A DNA stretch of 16,217 nt from positions 1 to 16,217 of the forward strand of contig DAOTVZ010000214.1 in assembly GCA_034436045.1 (NCBI GenBank). Direction: 5' to 3'. Source of the DNA: H111-94 sp034436045. Lineage in GTDB: Bacteria; Chloroflexota; Ktedonobacteria; Ktedonobacterales; Ktedonobacteraceae. Both the position numbers and the translations under genes were made by a program. Numbering within the stretch: position 1 is the first letter of the stretch; the number at the start of each line of letters is the position of its first letter. Below, one piece after another: positions 1 to 6,006 of this stretch. The notes beneath the pieces are model-generated. The model was not told the DNA's origin and searched no databases. It was given only the letters and a program-made list of their open reading frames with translations.

Positions 1-1159
1 TCTTCTCGCTCTCCGCTGCGAAGCGGTCGGGATCAAAACGCTCCGGCGCAGGAAAGTAATCCGGTCGGCGATGTAATACGTAAGGCGAAATAAACACTGT
101 ATCCATTTTCTGTAACTGACAGTCGCCAATCCTCATGTCATGAAGCGCCACTCTAGTAAAAGCATAGGCCGGTGGATAGAGCCGCATCACCTCTTTCAAA
201 ACGCGCAGGCAGTACGGCAACCGGGGCAAGTCGGCATAGGTCGGCGCGTGCCCCTGCAAGACAGTATCAACTTCCTGCTGCACCTTCGCGTAAATATCTG
301 GATGCTGCATCAGCAAATACCATGTCCAGGTCAGCGCTGTGGCCGTTGTCTCGTGTCCGGCTCCAAAGAGCGTCACCGCCTCATCCATCACTTGTTCATC
401 GCTCATCGCATTGCCATCTTCATCACGAGCATTAAGCAACAACGAGAGAAAATCATTGCGCTCCCGCCCCGAAGTCCGGCGCTCATCAATCATTTTTTGA
501 ATACGCTCGCGCAAAACAGCCGCCGCGCGCTTCGCTCGCAGATTGCCCGGTGTAGGCCAGCTATAAGGAGGCGAGATCAGCGATGAGATCCGTCTGGTAA
601 TCCGCTCAAGCACGGTTGCTATGGCAGAACCAATCTCATCGGCTTCGGTAAATACATCGGCGTCGAACAACACCTTGCCGACAATACTCATAGTCACGGC
701 AGTCATGGCACGTTCAATATCCAGCTCATCTCCCTCGCTCCACTGCTTGGCCATTAGCTCACTATACGCAACCATTGTATCAGCATAGCTCATAATCTGG
801 CGCGGCTGAAAGGCCGGATCCATCAATCTACGCTGCCTGCGATGAAACTCACCCTCGCTAACAAACAGGCCATTACCGATCACAGGCCGAAAGGCCTGGT
901 GCAACACCTCTCCCTTATCAAAATCATCCGCGTGTTCAACCAGAATGCTGTGAACATATTCTGATGTGCTGAACATAATCGCTCGGAATAGCCCAAAGTG
1001 CATACCTGCAACATCACCGCATTCACGATACAGACGCAAGTAAAAACTCAGCCTGTCACGATCATGCTCCAGCCAGTTCCCTACCAGCGGCGCGCTCTTA
1101 ATAAAGGGAATACTCTTTGGTGCAGATGTCGGCTGCGAAGTCGCAACGTCAGTAGCCAT
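1..1159 (-). CDS. cytochrome P450 (3'-truncated by window edge)
   Basis: This is a heme monooxygenase, of which 386 N-terminal residues are visible. It would use O2 and electrons from a redox partner to oxidise a small molecule; the substrate cannot be told. The I-helix oxygen-binding motif AGHETT is at residues 267-272. The K-helix ExxR (E323, R326 in KEVMRLYPPAY) follows, and the PERFDPDRF segment lies at the very end. The Cys-ligand loop (FxxGxRxCxG) would lie about 20-40 residues further on, outside the window, so heme binding cannot be confirmed here. No signal peptide or membrane anchor is seen, so it is probably a soluble bacterial P450. The start ATG at 1159 has AAGGAG 7 nt upstream. 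It begins 23 bp after the stop of the SDR gene on the same strand and is probably co-transcribed with it. Family assignment is firm; subfamily is unknown. Confidence 0.93.
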   Translation of the reverse strand, partial: MATDVATSQPTSAPKSIPFIKSAPLVGNWLEHDRDRLSFYLRLYRECGDVAGMHFGLFRAIMFSTSEYVHSILVEHADDFDKGEVLHQAFRPVIGNGLFVSEGEFHRRQRRLMDPAFQPRQIMSYADTMVAYSELMAKQWSEGDELDIERAMTAVTMSIVGKVLFDADVFTEADEIGSAIATVLERITRRISSLISPPYSWPTPGNLRAKRAAAVLRERIQKMIDERRTSGRERNDFLSLLLNARDEDGNAMSDEQVMDEAVTLFGAGHETTATALTWTWYLLMQHPDIYAKVQQEVDTVLQGHAPTYADLPRLPYCLRVLKEVMRLYPPAYAFTRVALHDMRIGDCQLQKMDTVFISPYVLHRRPDYFPAPERFDPDRFAAESEK

Positions 1160-1182
1160 AATAACACTCCTTAATAACGGGC

Positions 1183-1944
1183 CTATCGAGCTGTTGTGCC
1201 ACCATCAACCGGCAACACCTGACCGGTAATATAGCTCGCTCCCTCAGAGGCCAGAAATAAAACTGCTGGTGCCAGTTCACCGGGCCGACCAATACGCTTC
1301 ATCGGTGTACTACTGGCAACCATCGCACCCGCACGCTCAATGATCGCCTCCGTCATGCGCGTTCTGAACATTCCTGGCGCAATACAGTTGACGCGAATCC
1401 CGCGTGTCGCCCATTCCACCGCCAGTGCACGTGTGAAATTAATAATCGCTGCCTTGCTGGCATTATAACCCACCGTGTTCAACTGCCCACCACTAAGGCC
1501 CGCTATAGAAGCAATGTTGATAATCACGCCCTTTTGACGCCCAAGCATGTGCCGTCCTACCTGTTGCGACATCAAAAACGTTCCAGTAATATTAGCATCA
1601 ATGACCTGTTTCCAACGCTCTAAAGGCATCTCTTCAGCAGGCGCACCCCACGTTAAACCAGCGTTATTGACCAGAATATCGACCTTGCCACAGCTAGCCA
1701 GTACTTGCCGCACCGTTTGCTCGACAGAGGTGACATTCGCAACGTCACAAATCAGCGCATGAACGGTTACGCCCTGCGCTTTCAGCGACTGCTCGGCCTC
1801 GCGCAACCACTGCTCACGCCGAGCCGTAATCACCACAGTCGCACCAGCCGCGCCAAAAGCCTCCGCAATCTCCAGACCCAATCCGCGTGAGCCACCGGTG
1901 ATGAGCGCAACCTCATCCTTGAAGTCAAAACTGACAGTACCCAT
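1183..1944 (-). CDS. SDR family NAD(P)-dependent oxidoreductase
   Basis: This is a classical short-chain dehydrogenase/reductase of 253 aa, the usual length, and probably cytosolic. The dinucleotide-binding motif TGGSRGLG is at residues 16-23 and NNAG at 93-96. The catalytic tetrad is N118, S146, Y160 and K164 (YNASK). The C-terminal ITGQVLPVDGG segment is typical of FabG-like enzymes. An Arg follows strand 2 (ITARR, 39-43), which would favour NADP(H), but this is inference. The start ATG at 1944 has GGGGAGG 5 nt upstream. It is the first gene of a two-gene unit with the downstream P450, which suggests paired oxidation and carbonyl/alcohol chemistry on one substrate. The FabG-like sequence does not fix the substrate; a fatty-acid synthesis role is less likely because no fab genes are nearby. 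Confidence 0.93.
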   Translation of the reverse strand: MGTVSFDFKDEVALITGGSRGLGLEIAEAFGAAGATVVITARREQWLREAEQSLKAQGVTVHALICDVANVTSVEQTVRQVLASCGKVDILVNNAGLTWGAPAEEMPLERWKQVIDANITGTFLMSQQVGRHMLGRQKGVIINIASIAGLSGGQLNTVGYNASKAAIINFTRALAVEWATRGIRVNCIAPGMFRTRMTEAIIERAGAMVASSTPMKRIGRPGELAPAVLFLASEGASYITGQVLPVDGGTTAR

Positions 1945-1977
1945 AGAAGCCTCCCCTATCTGTATTCATCGCCTCAT

Positions 1978-2018
1978 ATTATATTCCAATCTTACAGCGC
2001 CTTGCTCAGACATTGGAA
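1978..2018 (-). promoter_or_regulatory. probable promoter of the SDR-P450 unit, with an inverted repeat
   Basis: On the minus strand a perfect -10 hexamer TATAAT lies at 1983-1978, 34 bp upstream of the SDR start. No good -35 hexamer is visible 16-18 bp further up. Instead the region carries a 7-bp inverted repeat, TTCCAAT at 1984-1990 and ATTGGAA at 2012-2018, spanning where the -35 should be. A weak -35 combined with a dyad could mean an activator- or repressor-controlled promoter, but the 21-nt spacing is wide for a single dimer site. Confidence 0.35.
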
Positions 2019-2084
2019 AACACAGACGTAGCATCAAAGTGAGCCATAAAGACAAAGCGCTATTTGCGCCGTCTAGTTCCCTCA

Positions 2085-2093
2085 TGCTATCAT
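2085..2093 (+). promoter_or_regulatory. possible extended -10 for the DUF4032 gene
   Basis: An extended -10 element, TGC followed by TATCAT, lies at 2085-2093, about 58 bp upstream of the DUF4032 start. No convincing -35 is present, which is tolerable for extended -10 promoters. Confidence 0.3.
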
Positions 2094-2151
2094 TTGAGCA
2101 GTTATGAGTCTTGACTAGACCACGCAAAGGAGACTTGCCATAGTCAACAAT

Positions 2152-3609
2152 ATGGAAGGCATTCAATTTTCGATGGCCCCGGATGATCGCCAGCGCCTGG
2201 AAGGGCTACCCTGGCAAGAACGTCTGGAAACCTGGAAAGAGCATGGCGTACCGCTCCTGATGATCCGACGCGGCGAATCCCGCCACCCGGTAGTCTTTGT
2301 GGAGCGAGATGGCGCGCGCTATGCCATCAAAGAAACAACACCCCACATGGCAGAACGTGAAGTATATAACCTGCGCGCCATTGAACTGCGCGGCATCCCC
2401 ACGTTGACCGCCGTTGGTACGGTCACTGTGCCCGCACCACCCATCGCGCTCGAAGTACCACAACTGGGAGGCATCCGCCAGTACATACGCGGAGATCGCG
2501 GCTATACCGTGACCCGCCTGGCACCCAGAGTCATCCCCCACTCAATCCTCTACCGCATCCCCTTCTCGAAAAGAACAAAAAGGCGCTTATTCTCTGCTAT
2601 CGCCCTTCTGATACTAGAACTCCACGAGCATGGCGTCTACTGGGGCGATCCTTCACTGGCTAACGTCCTCATGCGCATTGACGGACGACGCATTCTGGCT
2701 ATCATGGCCGATGCCGAAACCGCCGAACTCTTCCCCGAACCTATCAGCGAAGGCTTGCGCGAACAAGACCTGGCCTCTTTCGGCGAATCGTTGGCCTGGC
2801 AAGCTGAAGATTTACGTATCGCCCGCAATTTGCCTGAAGACACCCAATTGCTCAGTGAAGCCGATTTCCGCTATTTCCAGCGCCACTATTACTGGTTACG
2901 CCACGAGCATGCAGTGATTGCCACCGCTCCAAACTATCCTACCTTCTATCAGCTTCAACATTTCCTACAATCGCTCAACCGAGCCGGCTACTCCTTGCTC
3001 GGCGCAACCGGTCAGGCCCTGCGGCACTTTACTACCATCCGTCCCGGCTGGTACCAGCAACGTATCCATGACCTTTTGCATATCACTGTGCCGCGCCTCT
3101 ATGCTCCCCGCTTCTATAACATGATCCTGGGCCATCAAGCTATTCTCAGCGAGAAAGAGAATCGTCCGGTAAGCATCGAAGAAGCCGCGCAAGACTGGTA
3201 CGACCATTACCATTTACCGGCTATTCTCCTGTTACGCCGCCATCTGACCAGCGATCAAAACCCATTACAAGCCTATTTTGCCGTTTTAGATCATAAATGG
3301 AAGCTGAGCCAACAATTGGGCTACGAGGTACCTTTAGAGGACGCTATCATCGGTTGGTCGATGCAGCAAGCTGAAACCAGTAAACTGGGCGAAGTAGACC
3401 CGGCAGTAATCGCACGATGGTGGAGTGAGGTTGAGCCTGCCGCTGAAGCACTGGAGCCTCCACTGATCGAAGGAGAGCAATTAGAAAAGTTGCTTTCAAC
3501 CGATGAGCGTCCCCTGGTGCGGCTTGAACAGGCAGAGTTGGAACAAAAATTGCCGGAAATACTGGAGAAGACAAACAACAATGCTTATGGCGAAGAAGAA
3601 AATGCGTAA
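2152..3609 (+). CDS. DUF4032 domain protein with LPS-kinase (Kdo/WaaP)-like kinase domain
   Basis: This 485-aa soluble protein has a protein-kinase-like N-terminal domain and a DUF4032-type C-terminal region. Kinase features in order are: the ATP-anchoring Lys K60 (YAIKE), the alpha-C Glu E70 (MAEREVYNLR), the catalytic loop WGDPSLAN at 164-171 with D166 and N171, and the metal-binding D187 in ADAETAEL, the position of DFG. This pattern, including DAETxEL, matches the DUF4032 proteins known from Actinobacteria. Residues about 365-400 (YFAVLDHKWKLSQQLGYEV and on) match the characteristic C-terminal block. The key residues are intact, so it could phosphorylate something, but the substrate is unknown. 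The start is uncertain. The only SD-like run, AAAGGAG at 2126-2132, is 19 nt from the ATG at 2152, and no ATG, GTG or TTG lies at normal spacing in this frame. It is convergent with recA and divergent from the SDR gene. Confidence 0.85.
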   Translation: MEGIQFSMAPDDRQRLEGLPWQERLETWKEHGVPLLMIRRGESRHPVVFVERDGARYAIKETTPHMAEREVYNLRAIELRGIPTLTAVGTVTVPAPPIALEVPQLGGIRQYIRGDRGYTVTRLAPRVIPHSILYRIPFSKRTKRRLFSAIALLILELHEHGVYWGDPSLANVLMRIDGRRILAIMADAETAELFPEPISEGLREQDLASFGESLAWQAEDLRIARNLPEDTQLLSEADFRYFQRHYYWLRHEHAVIATAPNYPTFYQLQHFLQSLNRAGYSLLGATGQALRHFTTIRPGWYQQRIHDLLHITVPRLYAPRFYNMILGHQAILSEKENRPVSIEEAAQDWYDHYHLPAILLLRRHLTSDQNPLQAYFAVLDHKWKLSQQLGYEVPLEDAIIGWSMQQAETSKLGEVDPAVIARWWSEVEPAAEALEPPLIEGEQLEKLLSTDERPLVRLEQAELEQKLPEILEKTNNNAYGEEENA

Positions 3610-3612
3610 ACA

Positions 3613-3640
3613 CTATGGCACCCAATGATGAGTGCCATAG
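3613..3640. terminator. hairpin between convergent genes (probable bidirectional terminator)
   Basis: A perfect 9-bp stem, CTATGGCAC (3613-3621) with GTGCCATAG (3632-3640), and a 10-nt loop lie between the stop of the DUF4032 gene and the end of recA. There is no strong U-tract on either side (only GTGTTTAC on the minus strand). It is therefore a plausible but not textbook terminator. Confidence 0.55.
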
Positions 3641-3665
3641 CCTCTGCTCCTCCTACATGAGGACA

Positions 3666-4787
3666 CTATTCTTCATCTGTAAGTAACAGTCCATCGCCTC
3701 CATCCTCTCCATCCTCAATATCCTCAACTCCTTCGATCTCACCGGACTTGAACGCTAGCATATTGCCACGAATCTGCTCCTCAATCGCAGAGGCCACATC
3801 GCTGTTCTGGCGCAAGAACTCTTTCGCATTCTCACGGCCCTGACCCAGACGAATATCGCCAACAGTAAACCACGCTCCACTCTTCTTCACAATACCCATC
3901 TCCAAACCCAGATCGATCAGGCCACCCTCACGCGAAATACCCTCGCTGTACATGATGTCAAATTCAGCGGTTTTAAACGGCGGAGCCACCTTGTTCTTGA
4001 CGACACGAACACGAGTGCGGCTACCAACCACCTCCTGGCCTTGTTTGATCGAGTCAGTACGACGAATATCCAGGCGCACCGATGCGTAGAACTTGAGCGC
4101 TTTGCCACCAGCGGTCGTCTCAGGGCTGCCAAACATGACACCGACTTTGTCACGCAACTGGTTCGTGAAGATAACCGCCGTGTTTGAATTACTGATGGCA
4201 GCAGTTAGCTTACGCATCGCCTGACTCATCAGGCGGGCCTGTAGACCAACATGCGAGTCTCCCATCTCGCCTTCGATCTCAGCTCGTGGGGCCAGAGCAG
4301 CTACTGAGTCAACCACCACGACATCGACGGCATTGCTACGCACCAGCGCGTCCACTATCTCTAATGCCTGCTCACCGGTATCCGGCTGCGAGATCAGAAG
4401 ATTGTTGATGTCAACACCACAACGCGCAGCGTAAGTAGGGTCGAGTGCATGTTCAGCATCAACGAAGGCGGCAAAACCCCCGGCGCGCTGCGCATTGGCA
4501 ATCACATGCTGACACAGCGTCGTCTTACCTGAAGCCTCCGGCCCATAAATCTCGGTAATACGCCCTCTGGGAATGCCTCCTACGCCTAGCGCCAGGTCCA
4601 GCGCAATAGAGCCAGTAGGAATAACATCTACATGTACCTTGGCCGCCTCGCCCAGTTTCATAATCGCGCCCTTGCCGAAACGCCGCTCGATCTGCGACAA
4701 CGCTAGCTCTATCGCTTTCTCCCGCTCGCTCATACCTGCGGTATTGGCATTGTTTGCCGCGGCTTTTTCTTTCTTACTCGTTGCCAT
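3666..4787 (-). CDS. recA: recombinase RecA
   Basis: RecA is the DNA-dependent ATPase that forms filaments on ssDNA, catalyses strand exchange and triggers LexA self-cleavage. The protein is 373 aa. Walker A GPEASGKTT is at 82-90, the catalytic Glu E112 is in DAEHALD, and Walker B VVVVD is at 156-160. The MAW-type GEMGDSHVGLQARLMSQ region starts at 173, and the DNA-binding L2 loop is around 207-238 (FTNQLRDK to TTAGGKALKFYASVR). The C-terminal tail is very acidic (from about 349), as in other RecAs. The N-terminus is about 16 residues longer than E. coli RecA. The start ATG at 4787 has AAGGA 4 nt upstream, better supported than the internal Met19. It lies downstream of recR on the same strand but has its own promoter with a LexA-like operator (5009-5042), leaving a leader of about 220 nt. 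Confidence 0.99.
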   Translation of the reverse strand: MATSKKEKAAANNANTAGMSEREKAIELALSQIERRFGKGAIMKLGEAAKVHVDVIPTGSIALDLALGVGGIPRGRITEIYGPEASGKTTLCQHVIANAQRAGGFAAFVDAEHALDPTYAARCGVDINNLLISQPDTGEQALEIVDALVRSNAVDVVVVDSVAALAPRAEIEGEMGDSHVGLQARLMSQAMRKLTAAISNSNTAVIFTNQLRDKVGVMFGSPETTAGGKALKFYASVRLDIRRTDSIKQGQEVVGSRTRVRVVKNKVAPPFKTAEFDIMYSEGISREGGLIDLGLEMGIVKKSGAWFTVGDIRLGQGRENAKEFLRQNSDVASAIEEQIRGNMLAFKSGEIEGVEDIEDGEDGGDGLLLTDEE

Positions 4788-5008
4788 TGTTTCCTTGCCA
4801 GATCAGGCAGTATTATCCCGTTCTGGCATCCTCCTTCTGAAACGCACTTCTTCCCTACACAGGAAAAAAACAGTTGTCGATGGTAAGCCCTCGCTGCATA
4901 CTGTTCGCTTACGCAGCTTTGTGCTATGTTGCTTCTCCAGGAACATTCTTTGGCAAGGATGAAAAACCGGAAAACAGCCACTCTCCCTGACTGCTTTCGC
5001 CAAACTTA

Positions 5009-5020
5009 GAACAATAGTAC
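5009..5020. promoter_or_regulatory. candidate LexA (SOS) operator over the recA -10 box
   Basis: The top strand reads GAAC-AATA-GTAC; the minus strand reads GGTACTATTGTTCT. The GAAC half-site and N4 spacing resemble the Gram-positive LexA box (GAAC-N4-GTTC). As I recall it, the cyanobacterial consensus RGTACNNNDGTWCB is matched at every position. The site overlaps the recA -10 hexamer, where a repressor would block RNA polymerase. No lexA gene is in the window, so the operator call is inference. Confidence 0.6.
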
Positions 5021-5042
5021 CACAGGCATATAGCTCTGTCAA
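5014..5042 (-). promoter_or_regulatory. sigma-70 promoter of recA
   Basis: On the minus strand a perfect -35 TTGACA (5042-5037), a 17-bp spacer and a -10 TACTAT (5019-5014) form a near-consensus housekeeping promoter. Predicted transcription starts near 5007, giving recA a 5' leader of about 220 nt. It begins 38 bp after the recR stop, with no terminator between, so recA may also receive read-through from the dnaX operon. Confidence 0.8.
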
Positions 5043-5080
5043 GCACAAAACAAACGATGCAACAACCGGTAGACCGTGCG

Positions 5081-5692
5081 CTAGAATTCTCGTCGCCCTT
5101 CAATGGCACGCCCAAGCGTGCCCTCATCCGCATACTCCAGTTCGCCGCCCATCGGCAAGCCCCGTGCCAGCGCCGTGATCCGCACATCGTCGCGCTTGAG
5201 TTCCTCGCGGATCGCCCTCTTGATGAAGGCCGCCGTCATATCCCCCTCCACTCCCGGATTGGTAGCTATCAGTACCTCGCGGATCGGCTCGTGTTCCAAC
5301 CGCCTCAGCAGTTCATCAATACGTAAATCACGGCGTCCGATCCCATTGAGTGGAGAGAGCGCACCGTGTAGCACGTGATACAGCCCCTTGTACACACCCG
5401 TTTTCTCCAGCGCCAGCACATCAAGTGGTTCCTCGACTATACAGACCGTCTCCTGCTCACGCGCCGGATTGCTACAAATCTGGCACGGGTCGATATCGGT
5501 GATATTATAGCAACGAGAGCAGTAGACAATGCTCTCTTTCATGCGCATAATAGCCTCCGCTAACCGGCGTGATTGGTCAGCAGGACTACGTAACAGAAAG
5601 AAGGTCAGACGCTGCGCCGTTTTGACGCCGACCCCCGGTAGCTTTGAAAATTCTTCTATTAACGCTGCCACTGGTGGTGCGAGTTCGCTCAT
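5081..5692 (-). CDS. recR: recombination mediator RecR
   Basis: RecR works with RecO (and RecF) to load RecA on SSB-coated ssDNA gaps. At 203 aa it has the usual length. The N-terminal helix-hairpin-helix (FSKLPGVGVKTAQRLTFFLL) is at about 15-34, and the zinc-binding C4 motif uses C58, C61, C70 and C73. The Toprim domain starts with VCIVEEPLDVLALEKTG at 83-99. The start ATG at 5692 lies 2 nt after the ybaB stop, and no strong SD is visible, so translation is probably coupled to ybaB. The ybaB-recR pairing within a dnaX operon is a conserved bacterial arrangement. Confidence 0.98.
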   Translation of the reverse strand: MSELAPPVAALIEEFSKLPGVGVKTAQRLTFFLLRSPADQSRRLAEAIMRMKESIVYCSRCYNITDIDPCQICSNPAREQETVCIVEEPLDVLALEKTGVYKGLYHVLHGALSPLNGIGRRDLRIDELLRRLEHEPIREVLIATNPGVEGDMTAAFIKRAIREELKRDDVRITALARGLPMGGELEYADEGTLGRAIEGRREF

Positions 5693-5694
5693 CT

Positions 5695-5991
5695 CTAAAA
5701 CAATCCCGGTATCTTTATCCCGCCGGTGGCATTGCTGATCAGCTTCTGCTGCGCCTCTGTCGCTTTATCAAAGGCATCTTTGGCAGCCGCCTTCACCATT
5801 ACCTCCAGCTCCTCAATGTCTTCGGCACTAAATGCTTCAGGGTCAATCTTAACATCCGTGATCTCAAATTTGCCTGTCATTGTAATTGTGACTGCTCCAC
5901 CGCCCGCCGTACCCGTAAATTTACTCTTCTCCAGATCTTCCTGCATCTTGACTAGACGCTGCTGCATCTTCTGAATCTCACGCATGTTCAT
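5695..5991 (-). CDS. ybaB: YbaB/EbfC family nucleoid-associated protein
   Basis: This is a small DNA-binding protein of 98 aa, the family size, acting as a dimer on the nucleoid. It starts with the typical helix (MREIQKMQQRLVKMQEDLEKS), followed by the GGAVTITMTGKFEITDVKIDPEA beta segment and a C-terminal helix. AAGGAG lies 11 nt upstream of the ATG at 5991, immediately after the dnaX stop; the second Met (5985) is an alternative start. The gene sits between dnaX and recR with gaps of 15 and 2 nt, the standard dnaX-ybaB-recR operon. Confidence 0.97.
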   Translation of the reverse strand: MNMREIQKMQQRLVKMQEDLEKSKFTGTAGGGAVTITMTGKFEITDVKIDPEAFSAEDIEELEVMVKAAAKDAFDKATEAQQKLISNATGGIKIPGLF

Positions 5992-6006
5992 AAGAAGTAA
6001 CGCTCC

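Noticed and set aside
140..586. Plus-strand ORFs inside the P450 gene
   Set aside because: They are antisense to a clearly conserved P450 frame and have no SD or recognisable motif.
4730..4981. 83-codon GTG-start ORF overlapping the recA start
   Set aside because: The SD-like GGGAGA abuts the GTG, the protein has no recognisable features and it overlaps recA by about 58 nt; kept only as a remark on the leader.
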